Source of the DNA: Methylophaga lonarensis MPL
Lineage (GTDB): Bacteria; Pseudomonadota; Gammaproteobacteria; Nitrosococcales; Methylophagaceae
Reading direction: 5' to 3'
NCBI RefSeq assembly: GCF_000349205.1
Contig: NZ_APHR01000024.1
Location: 1 to 46,962, forward strand
Length of the DNA: 46,962 bases
A program made the position numbers and the translations under genes. Positions 16,255-26,011 of the stretch are shown in pieces. Position 1 is the first letter of the stretch, and each line of letters begins with the position of its first letter. Under the pieces are notes generated by a model, which saw only the letters and a list, made by a program, of their open reading frames with translations, ran no database searches and had not been told where the DNA came from.

Positions 16255-19200
16255 ATGAGTATTGCCGGCTATGCGATTGATCGACCTGTCAATATCTGGC
16301 TGCTGATCCTGCTTTGCCTGCTGGGTGGGCTGTGGGCATTGACCAGCATGGGACGGCTTGAAGATCCAGCCTTTACCCTTAAAACAGCCATCATTACCAC
16401 AGAATATCCTGGTGCAACCGCTCAGGAAGTTGAATTGGAAGTGACCGAAACGCTGGAATCAGCCATTCAGCAGATGAGCCAGTTGGATAAAATTACCTCC
16501 AAGTCCATGCCGGGCGTCTCTGAAATCACCGTAGAAATCCAGGATCGCTATCAGGGCGCTGAAATCACCCAAATTTGGGACGAATTGCGACGCAAGGTTG
16601 GCGACAGCCGACATCAATTACCCGATGGCGCACATGCGCCGGTGATTAATGATGATTTTGGTGATGTCTTTGGTATTTTCTATGCGGTGACCGCACCTGG
16701 TTTCAGCGACCGTGAGCTTTTGGATTTGTCGCGGTTTCTGCGGCGTGAGTTATTGACGGTACCCGGTGTTGCCAAGGTGCAAACCGCGGCAGAGCAGGAG
16801 GAAACCATCTATGTGGATGTCTCCAACGAGCAACTCAGTTCTTTGGGCATCCCGATCCAGCTGATTCTCGATACCCTGCAGTCTGAAAATATCGTGGTTA
16901 GCAGCGGCGCGATTTCAATTGATGATCAGCGTATTCGGCTAGTGTCGCCTCCCGGCTTTGATACCGTGACCGATATTGCCAATCTGCGCATTGGCATGCC
17001 TGGTACGACCACTCAAATCAGTCTGATGGATGTCGCGACAGTCAGTCGCGAGCGAGCAGAAATTCCGTCACATATCATTCGCTTCAATGGAATGCAAGCC
17101 TTTACGCTGGCCATCGCCGCACATACCGATGCCAATATTGTCGAGGTAGGTCAAGCGGTTGATAAACGCCTGCAACAACTGTCATATCGAATACCTTTGG
17201 GCGTAGAGTTGCATCCCATCTATGAGCAGCACAAGGTGGTCGATGAGGCAATCAACAGCTTCATGGTCAGCCTGTTGTTATCAGTCTCAATCGTGGTATT
17301 GGTTTTGTGTCTGGCCATGGGCTGGCGACCCGGTCTGGTCGTCGGTTCCACCTTGCTGTTGACGGTAATGGGAACCTTGTTCTTCATGGGGGTGTTTGAT
17401 ATCGAGATGGAACGCATCTCGCTGGGCGCCCTGATTATCGCCATGGGCATGCTGGTGGATAATGCCATCGTGGTGGCAGAAGGCATGTTGATTAATATTC
17501 GCAAGGGTCTGTCTTCGAGGCAGGCCGCTGTTGAGGCCGCTGCCCGAACTCAGTTGCCACTCCTCGGAGCAACGGTTATCGGCATTATGGCCTTTGCCGG
17601 TATTGGCTTGTCGCCAGACAGTGTCGGTGAGTTTTTGTTTTCATTGTTTGCCGTTATCGGCATTTCCCTGCTGCTGAGTTGGGTGCTGGCCGTCACCGTC
17701 ACGCCGTTGCTGGGGCATTATCTACTCAAAAAAGGCGGTGATGCACAGGATGAATCCAGTCTGTATTCAGGCAGTTTTTTCCGTGCATATCGCTGGCTGT
17801 TGATGAGTTCATTGCGTTATCGAACGCTGACAATTCTGTTGTTATTAACCCTGACAGGACTCAGTGTGGTCGGTTTTTCCCAGGTCAAACAGGCTTTTTT
17901 CCCGGCATCTAATACACCTTTGTTTTTTGTCAGTTATTACCTGCCGCAAGGCAGTGATATTCGTGCAACCAGCCGAGATATGGCGGAAGTTGAACAGCTG
18001 GTGATGGATATGCAAGGAGTGGAGTCGGTCAGCAGTTTTATTGGCCGTGGCGCTTCGCGTTTTATGTTGACCTATTCACCAGAGCAACCCAATAAGGCTT
18101 ATGGCCATCTGATAGTCAGAACTGAGCATCGCTCACAGATCCCGCCGCTGATGCGACAGTTACGTGAAGTGCTGGCTGAGCGTTTTCCGGCTGCGGATGT
18201 GTACACAGAACAACTGATGTTTGGTCCGGGTGGTGGAGCCAAAATAGAAGCGCGAATCAGCGGCAGCGACCCGCAGGTATTAAGACAACTTGCAGAACAA
18301 GCCAGTGAAGTCTTTCGACAAAGCCCCGGTGTGACCGATGTGCGTCATGATTGGCGCGCCATGGAGCCGGTGATTCGACCTTTGTTCAATGAAGAGCGTG
18401 CTCGTGTTGCTGGCGTCAATCGCGAAGATTTGGCCGTGGCACTGGCTTTTGCTACATCAGGCATTCAAACCGGCAGCTATCGTGAAGGTGAAGAGCAAAT
18501 TCCAGTGGTTGTCAGGCCGCCAGAACAAGAACGTCTAAAAATCGAACGCTTGTCTGATCGACAAATATGGAGTCAGGCTGAGCAGCGATATGTGCCAATG
18601 TTGCAGGTGGTCAGTGGTTTTGAGCTGGTATATGAAGATGCCCTGATTCATCGTCGAGATCGACAACGAACCATTACCGTGCAGGCTAACCCGGAAATCG
18701 GTCTGAATACTGAGCGGGTACTGGCCGGTTTGATGCCGCAGCTTGAAGCAATTGAACTGCCCGCTGGTTATCACCTGGAGTGGGGCGGTGAATATGAGAG
18801 TTCACGAGATGCTCAGAGCAGTCTTGGCGCACAGTTGCCCATCAGTTTTCTGGTGATGCTGATTATCAGTATTTTATTGTTTGGCAAATTGAGACAACCC
18901 CTCATTGTCTGGTTGATTGTGCCAATGTCCTTGTGTGGGGTGACGGCCGCTCTGCTGATCACTGATATGCCATTCACCTTTACGGCCTTGCTCGGTTTCC
19001 TGAGCTTGTCTGGCATGTTGATGAAGAACGCTATCGTATTGGTTGATGAGATTGATGATCGCCTGAAACAGTCAGATGAGGCGCTGCTGGCAATTCAACA
19101 GGCATGTGTCAGCCGGGTGAGGCCGGTGTTACTGGCCTCAGTGACCACCATACTGGGCATGTTGCCACTGTTGTGGGATGCATTTTTTGCCAGTATGGCG

Positions 19201-19299
19201 GTGACTATTATGGGTGGTCTGGCCTTTGCAACATTACTGTCGCTGATTGCAGCACCGGTGCTTTATGCCACGCTGATGCGCATTCCGGCCCGACGCTGA
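16255..19299 (+). CDS. RND efflux transporter permease (AcrB/HAE1-type)
   Basis: A 1014-residue inner-membrane proton-driven pump. The usual plan is visible: a first membrane helix, a large periplasmic domain, a block of helices around residues 335-500, a second helix with a large periplasmic domain, and a last block from about 865. The proton-relay helix reads GMLVDNAIVVAEG, with a single Asp followed by Asn, the form common in the less-studied HAE1/CzcA-like pumps rather than the Asp-Asp of AcrB. Another conserved motif is GMLMKNAIVLVDE near residue 920. Substrate is not predictable. It ends three bases before the convergent rimO gene. Confidence 0.93.
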   Translation: MSIAGYAIDRPVNIWLLILLCLLGGLWALTSMGRLEDPAFTLKTAIITTEYPGATAQEVELEVTETLESAIQQMSQLDKITSKSMPGVSEITVEIQDRYQGAEITQIWDELRRKVGDSRHQLPDGAHAPVINDDFGDVFGIFYAVTAPGFSDRELLDLSRFLRRELLTVPGVAKVQTAAEQEETIYVDVSNEQLSSLGIPIQLILDTLQSENIVVSSGAISIDDQRIRLVSPPGFDTVTDIANLRIGMPGTTTQISLMDVATVSRERAEIPSHIIRFNGMQAFTLAIAAHTDANIVEVGQAVDKRLQQLSYRIPLGVELHPIYEQHKVVDEAINSFMVSLLLSVSIVVLVLCLAMGWRPGLVVGSTLLLTVMGTLFFMGVFDIEMERISLGALIIAMGMLVDNAIVVAEGMLINIRKGLSSRQAAVEAAARTQLPLLGATVIGIMAFAGIGLSPDSVGEFLFSLFAVIGISLLLSWVLAVTVTPLLGHYLLKKGGDAQDESSLYSGSFFRAYRWLLMSSLRYRTLTILLLLTLTGLSVVGFSQVKQAFFPASNTPLFFVSYYLPQGSDIRATSRDMAEVEQLVMDMQGVESVSSFIGRGASRFMLTYSPEQPNKAYGHLIVRTEHRSQIPPLMRQLREVLAERFPAADVYTEQLMFGPGGGAKIEARISGSDPQVLRQLAEQASEVFRQSPGVTDVRHDWRAMEPVIRPLFNEERARVAGVNREDLAVALAFATSGIQTGSYREGEEQIPVVVRPPEQERLKIERLSDRQIWSQAEQRYVPMLQVVSGFELVYEDALIHRRDRQRTITVQANPEIGLNTERVLAGLMPQLEAIELPAGYHLEWGGEYESSRDAQSSLGAQLPISFLVMLIISILLFGKLRQPLIVWLIVPMSLCGVTAALLITDMPFTFTALLGFLSLSGMLMKNAIVLVDEIDDRLKQSDEALLAIQQACVSRVRPVLLASVTTILGMLPLLWDAFFASMAVTIMGGLAFATLLSLIAAPVLYATLMRIPARR

Positions 19300-19302
19300 C
19301 AC

Positions 19303-20613
19303 TCAGACCAGTTTGGCCCAGAGGTCGTGTTCGTCGGCTTCTTCAAACTCAACCCGAACAATATCGCCCACTTTCAGGTGGGTGGCGTGGTCGATAAACA
19401 CCTGCCCGTCAATTTCAGGTGCATCCGCCCGGCTGCGGCCAACCGCGCCTTCTTCGACCACTTCGTCGATGATGACCCAGTCTTGTTTGCCAACTTTTTG
19501 TTGGAGCCGTTGGGCACTGATCTGTGCCTGTTTTTCCATAAAGCGGGCAAGGCGTTGTTCTTTGACTGCTTCTGGCACCGGATCCGGTAAGTCATTGGCT
19601 ACAGCACCATCGACCGGTGAATATTTAAAAGCACCGGCTTTGTCGAGTTGGGCAGCGTCGAGAAAGTCCAGCAGCTCTTCAAACTCCTGTTCGGTCTCAC
19701 CTGGGAAACCCACGATAAAGGTACTGCGCAGGGTGATATCCGGGCAGATTGCGCGCCAGGCCTGAATGCGTTCCAGATTGTTTTGTGATGAGGCAGGGCG
19801 TTTCATCAATTTCAGAATTCGCGGGCTGGCATGTTGAAACGGAATATCCAGATAAGGCAGGATTTTGCCTTCGGCCATCAACGGTACCACATCATCGACA
19901 TGTGGGTAGGGGTAAACATAGTGCATACGCACCCACACACCCAGCTCACCAAGTGCTACAGCAAGATCTTGAAAGCGTGTGGCGATCTCCTGACCCTGCC
20001 AGGGAAAGCTTTGGTATTTCAGATCCACCCCGTAGGCACTGGTATCCTGCGAGATCACCAATATTTCTTTGACGCCAGCATCTGCAAGGCGTTTGGCTTC
20101 GGCCACCACTTGATTGACCGGGCGACTGACCAGATCGCCACGCATTGAGGGAATAATGCAGAAAGTGCAGCGATGATTACAGCCTTCTGAAATTTTCAGG
20201 TAGGCATAATGACGTGGAGTTAACTTAATGCCCTCAGGTGGCACCAGACTAGTGAAGGGATCATGTACTGGCGGCAAATGTTTATGAACGGCGCTGACGA
20301 CTTCTTCCAGTGCATGTGCGCCGGTGATTTCCAGCACTTGCGGATGTTTTTCACGGATCGTGTTATCGCGGCTACCAAGACAGCCAGTGACAATGACTTT
20401 ACCATTATGCGCGATAGCTTCACCGATGCTTTCCAGTGATTCTTCGACCGCCGAATCGATAAAGCCGCAGGTGTTCACTACCACCAGATCGGCATCGTCG
20501 TAACTCGAGGAAATATCGTAACCTTCTGAACGTAGTTTGGTGATAATGCGTTCGCTGTCTACCAAAGCTTTGGGACATCCGAGACTGACAAAGCCGACTT
20601 GGGGCGTTTTCAT
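19303..20613 (-). CDS. rimO: Ribosomal protein S12 methylthiotransferase
   Basis: A 436-residue radical-SAM enzyme that adds a methylthio group to an Asp of ribosomal protein S12. The N-terminal MTTase domain has [14 protein letters not shown] and VVNTCGF cysteines for one Fe-S cluster. The radical-SAM motif is [18 protein letters not shown], with the CxxxCxxC pattern. A C-terminal TRAM domain follows (residues about 370-436). IPSMRG and [18 protein letters not shown] favour RimO over MiaB. It is convergent with the RND pump gene; the next gene upstream on the same strand is 112 bases away. Confidence 0.95.
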   Translation of the reverse strand: MKTPQVGFVSLGCPKALVDSERIITKLRSEGYDISSSYDDADLVVVNTCGFIDSAVEESLESIGEAIAHNGKVIVTGCLGSRDNTIREKHPQVLEITGAHALEEVVSAVHKHLPPVHDPFTSLVPPEGIKLTPRHYAYLKISEGCNHRCTFCIIPSMRGDLVSRPVNQVVAEAKRLADAGVKEILVISQDTSAYGVDLKYQSFPWQGQEIATRFQDLAVALGELGVWVRMHYVYPYPHVDDVVPLMAEGKILPYLDIPFQHASPRILKLMKRPASSQNNLERIQAWRAICPDITLRSTFIVGFPGETEQEFEELLDFLDAAQLDKAGAFKYSPVDGAVANDLPDPVPEAVKEQRLARFMEKQAQISAQRLQQKVGKQDWVIIDEVVEEGAVGRSRADAPEIDGQVFIDHATHLKVGDIVRVEFEEADEHDLWAKLV

Positions 20614-20725
20614 GCGCTAATCCTGAAAATGAAGCGGCCAACAGTTTAGCGATTAATCAGGTTTTTCGCTATTTATATGACTTGGGCCTGAGCAACCGTC
20701 AGCTACGGTGACTGAGGATGCCGAT

Positions 20726-21676
20726 TCAGATATCCAGTGTTTTGATTTTGACCCTGTCTCTGAAATCAGCGAGCTCATGACCGCTGAATAATTCAGTGCC
20801 GGGATGCATCACAGTGCCTGCGCCACATGCGATGCCATAGCGAAGCGCTGTCTGTGCTTGACCATCAAGACTGAAACCAGCCACCAGGCCGGCGACCATT
20901 GAATCACCGGCTCCGACAGTGGTGTTGACTGGCACCTTGAGCGCTTTTGCGTGATAACTGTTGTCAGGACCGACAATAATGGCACCCTCAGCACCGAGTG
21001 AGACACAGACATATTGCACACCATGATTCTGTATCTGACGGGCACTGTGTGCAATAGCTTCGCGCGTATTCAAGCGAACATTTAATAGCGTCTCAAGCTC
21101 GTATTTATTCGGTTTGATCAGAAAAGGTCTTGCTGCGATGGCTGACTTCAATACCACGCCATGGCTGTCTACCACCGCTTTCCCACCCTGAGCGTGAATG
21201 TTTTCAACCAGCTGTGCATAGAGACTGGTGGGTACATCTGGTTGTAAGGAACCGGTGAGAATGCCAAAGCCTTGTCCCGTTTGCTGCAAAAAATCCTCGG
21301 TGACTGATTCGAGTTGCCGAGGGCTGATTGGCGTGCCGGCATCGACGATTTGGAATTGATTGTGACTTTCAGTTTCGATGACTGTGCTGTTGATGCGGGT
21401 TTCGCCGTCCACCTGGTGATATGTGACGTTATTCAGTTGTTGCTGCAGCATCTGTTTGAGAATTTCGCCAACAGCGCCGGCGATGACACAGAAGGTCGTT
21501 GATTCGAATTTCATTCGCTGTAGCGCACGCCCTACATTGATTCCGTTGCCACCTGGGTCGTGCCTGGCAGCATCTGAGCGAGACTTTTGCTCTGGAATCA
21601 GTCTATTGACGTGATAAGTCACATCCAGCGCAGGATTCAGACATAGTGAGGTAATTTTGGCGGCTTCGCTTGTCAT
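20726..21676 (-). CDS. PfkB/1-phosphofructokinase family hexose kinase
   Basis: A 316-residue ribokinase-fold kinase. It starts with TSLCLNPALDVTYHV and has the family GG motif DPGGNGINVGRALQRM, close to E. coli PfkB, and the C-terminal signature NTTVGAGDSMVAGLVAGF containing the catalytic Asp. These fit a kinase acting on a phosphorylated sugar (6-phosphofructokinase II or 1-phosphofructokinase), not free fructose; the substrate cannot be fixed from sequence. KPNKYELETLL and CVSLGAEGAIIV are also typical. It is divergent from ldhA across 120 bases, which may point to shared control of lower glycolysis. Confidence 0.85.
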   Translation of the reverse strand: MTSEAAKITSLCLNPALDVTYHVNRLIPEQKSRSDAARHDPGGNGINVGRALQRMKFESTTFCVIAGAVGEILKQMLQQQLNNVTYHQVDGETRINSTVIETESHNQFQIVDAGTPISPRQLESVTEDFLQQTGQGFGILTGSLQPDVPTSLYAQLVENIHAQGGKAVVDSHGVVLKSAIAARPFLIKPNKYELETLLNVRLNTREAIAHSARQIQNHGVQYVCVSLGAEGAIIVGPDNSYHAKALKVPVNTTVGAGDSMVAGLVAGFSLDGQAQTALRYGIACGAGTVMHPGTELFSGHELADFRDRVKIKTLDI

Positions 21677-21765
21677 GAAACTGCTCCATTGTCAGGTTCG
21701 ATATCAGTGTATGCGAATTACTCTTCGAATGACATCAGTCAGTAAATTAAGCCTGCTAAGATGTG

Positions 21766-21784
21766 CTTTGAATTTGTTTCAAAG
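21766..21784 (+). promoter_or_regulatory. Hairpin overlapping the ldhA ribosome binding site
   Basis: CTTTGAA (21766-21772) and TTCAAAG (21778-21784) form a perfect 7-base inverted repeat with a TTTGT loop. The right arm covers the first part of the AAAGGAAAG ribosome binding site (21781-21789) for the ATG at 21797. The pairing is A/U-rich and therefore weak, so a regulatory role is only a possibility. Confidence 0.35.
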
Positions 21785-21796
21785 GAAAGATTAATC

Positions 21797-22810
21797 ATGG
21801 CAAAACCGTTGCATATTGCTGTGTTCAGTGCAAAACCATACGACGAGAAGTTTTTGTTGGCTGCCGCAACCGAATCAATGGTGATGTGTTGTTACAAAGT
21901 GGATTTAAACCCGATGACCGCCACCATGGCGCATGGTGTTGAAGCGGTAAGTGCCTTTGTGAATGATGATTTGTGCCGGGCCACACTGGAAACATTGGCT
22001 GCGGGCGGCACGCGCCTGATTGCCATGCGCTGTGCGGGCTACAACAATGTTGATTTGAACGCCGCTGCCGAACTGGGCATTCGAGTCGTCAATGTACCTG
22101 CCTATTCACCTTATGCCGTGGCTGAGCATACCATCAGCCTGATGCTGGCTCTCAGTCGTAATTTGCCCAGAGCCTTTAACCGCGTTCGTGATGGTAATTT
22201 TTCTCTGGACGGACTGCTCGGATTTGATTTTTATCAAAAAACCGTCGGCATTATTGGCGGCGGCAAGATTGGTCGATTGGTAGGCGAGCGTATGCTGGCA
22301 TTTGGCTGCAAGGTGTTGGTGTTTGACCCATACAACGTTGAAGTCTGTGAGCAAATGGGCTTTGAAGTGGTCGATTTTGATCGACTGATTGCCGACAGTG
22401 ACATCATCACGCTGCATTGTCCGCTGACACCTGAAACACGTTATCTGATTAATCACGATGCCATTGCCAAAATGAAGCGCGGAGTCATGTTGATCAATAC
22501 CAGTCGTGGAGCATTGATGAACACCCGTGCCTTGCTGTCCGGACTCAAATCCGAATACATCGGTTATCTTGGCATCGACGTTTATGAACAAGAGGGCAGC
22601 TTGTTTTTTGAAGATCATTCCAACGAGATCATCAAAGACGATATTTTTGTCCGATTGACGACTTTTCCCAATGTAATTGTTACCGGCCATCAGGCGTACT
22701 TTACTCATGAAGCCCTGCGACATATTGCAGACACGACCGTTAACAGTATTGATGCCTTCATTCAGGGCGATGAGTTGATTCACGAAGTCAGGAGAAACCT
22801 TGCTGGATGA
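21797..22810 (+). CDS. ldhA: D-lactate dehydrogenase family 2-hydroxyacid dehydrogenase
   Basis: A 337-residue NAD-dependent 2-hydroxyacid dehydrogenase, closest in pattern to E. coli LdhA (pyruvate to D-lactate). Matching segments include AMRCAGYNNVDL, VNVPAYSPYAVAEHTISLM and FSLDGLLGFDFYQKT. The NAD-binding motif is GIIGGGKIGRLVGERM, followed by an Asp (VFDPYN) that selects NAD. The catalytic His is in VTGHQAYFTHEAL. The ATG at 21797 has a strong AAAGGA site; an upstream in-frame ATG at 21761 would add an untypical 12 residues. Its 3' end overlaps the helicase gene by 11 bases. Confidence 0.9.
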   Translation: MAKPLHIAVFSAKPYDEKFLLAAATESMVMCCYKVDLNPMTATMAHGVEAVSAFVNDDLCRATLETLAAGGTRLIAMRCAGYNNVDLNAAAELGIRVVNVPAYSPYAVAEHTISLMLALSRNLPRAFNRVRDGNFSLDGLLGFDFYQKTVGIIGGGKIGRLVGERMLAFGCKVLVFDPYNVEVCEQMGFEVVDFDRLIADSDIITLHCPLTPETRYLINHDAIAKMKRGVMLINTSRGALMNTRALLSGLKSEYIGYLGIDVYEQEGSLFFEDHSNEIIKDDIFVRLTTFPNVIVTGHQAYFTHEALRHIADTTVNSIDAFIQGDELIHEVRRNLAG

Positions 22811-24881
22811 TCTTTTCCGGCGCATCGAAAACTCGATGCCTGGATTCACCTTACGGCCACAGCAAAGAGCGATGAGTCAGTTTATCGCTGATTCTTTGCG
22901 CCGTCCGGCTGGACGCAAAGTCGCCATTGTTGAAGCGCCCACGGGTGTTGGTAAAACACTGGGCTATCTGACCGGGGCAATCCAGACTGCGCTTGAAAGT
23001 AAAAAATTACTGATCATCAGTACCGCCACAGTGAATTTGCAGCAACAGTTGATTCGCAAGGATTTACCGGCGTTTGTTGACTGCCTGCCCGAGCCTGTCA
23101 AATTTGTTCAAATCAAGGGCCGCAGGCGATATTTATGCCCCAGTAAATTGATTCAACATACCGATGCGCCTGAACAACAATTGTTGGAATTGTCGGTCGA
23201 TGAGCGTTACACACAGGAAAAGCGCCGCCAACAGTCAAAATCGCTGCTGGAAGTTTGGCAATCAAATCGTTGGGATGGTGATAGAGATCACTATGAAGAC
23301 AATATCGATCCGCAGCTTTGGCACGAAATCTCCACAGACTCTGAAGGTTGTATCGGCAAGCAATGTTCCCAGTTTCTCAGCTGTCCTTATTACCGGCTGC
23401 GTCGAGAAATGCAGGAAGCACAGATTGCCGTAGTCAATCACGATCTGGTGCTCAGTGATGCCGATTTGGGCGGTGGACTGGTACTTCCCAATCCGGAAGA
23501 GGCCATTTTTGTATTTGATGAAGCCCATAAACTGCCACAAAAAGCACTGGACCATGCGGCTAAAGCATTGGACTTCATTCAGCTTTACCAGACCGTAGAG
23601 CTGGCAGACAGTGTTTTGAAAAAAATCCCCGAGACACTGGCCATGCGTCAGCATGATTTTGGTTTTATGTTGATGGAGTTACGCCGGGATCTGCCTGCGG
23701 TGCTCAGTCTGTTACAGCAACTTGAGACTTTGTTAATCAGTGATCCTTTGGTTCAGTCGCTCATCAAAGGCGAGGTCAGCGAGCCACGGATCTTCTGGGA
23801 CAGTCCTTTGACGCAAGCCATGCTGACACCCTGTACCGGCTTGTATCAGCATGCCAATACCATCTACAAGCATTATTCGCTGTTTGCCAAATGGCTCAAG
23901 GAAGCCCTGGAAAACAGGCAGATCATCAATCGTGTGGCAGAGCGAATCCTGCCGCAAATCGGCACTGTTCAAAATACTTTTGGTTATCTCATCGACTTTT
24001 TGAATTTGTTTTTGGATGAGGATCAGCCGGATCGTCCTCCTAATGTTCGCTGGATCGCCAGAACGGTCACCCAGAAGCAAGATACGTTGGTTGTGCATGC
24101 CGGGCCGATGTCGGCGGCGGGCTTTCTGGATCGCAGTTTATGGTCGCGAGCCTATGGTGTGGTGATGACTTCAGCCACCCTCAGAGGTATGGGATTATTT
24201 CGTCGTTTTCGCTCGGATGCAGGTTTACAGCGTTTTGATCAGCAACATTTTCTGGCGGTGGCATCACCTTTTGATTACGGCAATCAGGCGGTATTGGCCT
24301 TGCCGGCCATGCAAACTCTGCCGAATATTCAACCTGAGCTATGGCAGCGGGAAGTGGCCGGTATTTTGGGAAATATAATTGATCCAAAAGCAGCCACACT
24401 GGTTCTGTTTACAGCCAAGAGCACCATGGATGAAGTCTATCGGCGCTTGCCGCCGGTGCTGAGTCGGCAGATCTTGTTACAGGGAGATCAACGCTCTGCC
24501 AGAGAAATGGTCGCCGAACATATTCGACGTGTTGAAGCGGGGCAGGGCAGCATTATTTTTGGCATGGACAGTTTTGCCGAAGGGGTCGATCTGCCCGGTG
24601 ATTTATGTACGCATGTCATCATCACAAAACTGCCTTTCCCCGTGTTTACCAGGCCGATTGAGCAGGCGCGTCAGGAGTGGATACTCAAACAGGGTGGTCA
24701 GCCGTTTATCAGCTTGTCCTTGCCTGCGGTCAGTATTCGATTGATTCAGGCCTGTGGCAGGTTATTACGTAAGGAAACCGACAGCGGTCGAATCACCATT
24801 CTGGATCGGCGATTGTTGACCAAGGCTTATGGCAAGCAACTACTTGAGCACTTGCCTGATTATCGACTGGATCTGCAATAA
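22800..24881 (+). CDS. dinG: DinG-family ATP-dependent DNA helicase
   Basis: A 693-residue superfamily 2, XPD-like helicase that unwinds DNA 5' to 3' and resolves unusual structures and R-loops. Walker A is APTGVGKT (46-53). The Fe-S cluster cysteines are C113 (RRYLCPSK), C184, C189 and C195 (GCIGKQCSQFLSCPYY). The Walker B box is DEAH (240-243). Motif III-like MTSATL and motif VI QACGRLLRKETDSG follow. The start is TTG at 22800, preceded by AGGAG at 22790-22794 with 5-base spacing, inside the end of ldhA; coupling of an unrelated pair is suggested. A strong bidirectional terminator follows immediately. Confidence 0.92.
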   Translation: MLDDLFRRIENSMPGFTLRPQQRAMSQFIADSLRRPAGRKVAIVEAPTGVGKTLGYLTGAIQTALESKKLLIISTATVNLQQQLIRKDLPAFVDCLPEPVKFVQIKGRRRYLCPSKLIQHTDAPEQQLLELSVDERYTQEKRRQQSKSLLEVWQSNRWDGDRDHYEDNIDPQLWHEISTDSEGCIGKQCSQFLSCPYYRLRREMQEAQIAVVNHDLVLSDADLGGGLVLPNPEEAIFVFDEAHKLPQKALDHAAKALDFIQLYQTVELADSVLKKIPETLAMRQHDFGFMLMELRRDLPAVLSLLQQLETLLISDPLVQSLIKGEVSEPRIFWDSPLTQAMLTPCTGLYQHANTIYKHYSLFAKWLKEALENRQIINRVAERILPQIGTVQNTFGYLIDFLNLFLDEDQPDRPPNVRWIARTVTQKQDTLVVHAGPMSAAGFLDRSLWSRAYGVVMTSATLRGMGLFRRFRSDAGLQRFDQQHFLAVASPFDYGNQAVLALPAMQTLPNIQPELWQREVAGILGNIIDPKAATLVLFTAKSTMDEVYRRLPPVLSRQILLQGDQRSAREMVAEHIRRVEAGQGSIIFGMDSFAEGVDLPGDLCTHVIITKLPFPVFTRPIEQARQEWILKQGGQPFISLSLPAVSIRLIQACGRLLRKETDSGRITILDRRLLTKAYGKQLLEHLPDYRLDLQ

Positions 24882-24882
24882 A

Positions 24883-24907
24883 AAAACCCGGTCGGTGACC
24901 GGGTTTT
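24883..24907. terminator. Bidirectional rho-independent terminator between dinG and ppiC
   Basis: AAAACCCGGTC (24883-24893) and GACCGGGTTTT (24897-24907) pair perfectly over 11 bases around a GGT loop. The A run on one side and T run on the other allow termination of both the dinG and ppiC transcripts. Confidence 0.93.
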
Positions 24908-24930
24908 AAAGTGTTTTTTTGCTTTCTGCT

Positions 24931-25212
24931 TTATTCAGTACGGCTGGTGACTTCCAGCAGGTGGTAACCAAACTGGGTTTTGACCGGGCCTTGAACTGTT
25001 TTCACAGGTGCTGAAAACACCACCTTGTCGAATTCAGGCACCATCATGCCGGGGCCAAATTCACCCAAATCACCACCTTGAGCGCCTGACGGGCAGCTTG
25101 AGTATTCTTTGGCGATGTTGGCAAAATCCGCGCCTTGTTCGATTTCGCGTTTCAGTTCCAGGCAGATTTCTTCACTATCGACCAGAATGTGGCGTGCCGT
25201 TGCTTTGCTCAT
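24931..25212 (-). CDS. ppiC: Parvulin-type peptidyl-prolyl cis-trans isomerase
   Basis: A single-domain parvulin of 93 residues, the same size as E. coli PpiC, speeding proline isomerisation in the cytoplasm. Visible motifs: TARHILVDS with the active-site His, FANIAKEYSSCPSGAQGGDLGEF, MVPEFDKVVFS and TQFGYHLLEV with the second His. No signal peptide is present. The ATG at 25212 is preceded by GGGAG at the right distance; an in-frame ATG four codons upstream overlaps that site and is less likely. It ends just past the shared terminator with dinG. Confidence 0.94.
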   Translation of the reverse strand: MSKATARHILVDSEEICLELKREIEQGADFANIAKEYSSCPSGAQGGDLGEFGPGMMVPEFDKVVFSAPVKTVQGPVKTQFGYHLLEVTSRTE

Positions 25213-25263
25213 GATGACTCCCATATTGGAAAAAATTGATAAAGGATAGCAATTTGCTGATGT

Positions 25264-25938
25264 TCAGGCTAATTGTTGCACCAGTGCCTGTGCGGCTGCA
25301 GCAGATGAGGCCGGGTTCTGGCCGGTAATTAACTTGCCGTCAACACAAACGAAGGGGGCCCAATCATCGCCTTTTTGATAATTTGCACCCAGTGTTTGCA
25401 GAGAGGTTTCCAGCAAAAAGGGCACCACATCAGTCAGGCCAACCGCCGCTTCTTCACTGTTGGAGAAAGCAGTGACATGCCTGTCCTTTAACAAGGGCTG
25501 ACCATTCAGTTGCACGTTGACCAGCACCGCCGGCGCATGACAGACCGCCGCGACCGGTTTGTCTGCACTGAGGAAGTTTTCGATAAGCTGGATTGAGTGC
25601 TTGTCGTTGATCAGATCCCAGAGCGGGCCATGACCACCGGGGTAGAAAACTGCGTCGTAGTCGTTTGCTTGAATATCTGACAGCTTCAATGTCGATGCCA
25701 GTGCTTTCTGCGCCTGTGGATCATCGGCAAACCTGCGAGTGTCATCGGTTTGAAAATCAGCCAGTTCGCTCTTGGGATCCAGAGGAGGTTGTCCGCCTTT
25801 GGGAGAGGCGAGCACGATGTCATGCCCCGCATCAAGAATCCTGTAGTAAGGCGCTGCAAACTCTTCCAGCCAGAAGCCAGTTTTTTCGCCCGTGTTACCC
25901 AGCCTGTCATGAGAGGTCAGAACAAAAAGAACTTTCAC
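25264..25938 (-). CDS. DJ-1/PfpI family type 1 glutamine amidotransferase-like protein
   Basis: A 224-residue DJ-1 superfamily protein. The nucleophile elbow is AAVCHAPAVLV with C133, preceded by the conserved Glu region GFWLEEFAAPYY (E25-E26) and YDAVFYPGGHGPLWDL. These features match the Hsp31/glyoxalase III-like and ThiJ/PfpI branch; members detoxify methylglyoxal or act as chaperones, and exact activity cannot be fixed here. It lies between ppiC (40 bases downstream) and pyrC (upstream), all on the minus strand, but a shared transcript is not proven. Confidence 0.88.
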   Translation of the reverse strand: MKVLFVLTSHDRLGNTGEKTGFWLEEFAAPYYRILDAGHDIVLASPKGGQPPLDPKSELADFQTDDTRRFADDPQAQKALASTLKLSDIQANDYDAVFYPGGHGPLWDLINDKHSIQLIENFLSADKPVAAVCHAPAVLVNVQLNGQPLLKDRHVTAFSNSEEAAVGLTDVVPFLLETSLQTLGANYQKGDDWAPFVCVDGKLITGQNPASSAAAAQALVQQLA

Positions 25939-26011
25939 AGATAAACTCCTTTTGGTTATTTACACGCAGAATAAGGCTGTATGAATAACCTGCAAGTTCC
26001 TGTTAAAGCAA

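Noticed and set aside
22106-22849. 247-codon open frame antisense to ldhA
   Set aside because: No motifs, overlaps two solid genes on the other strand and has no start signal.
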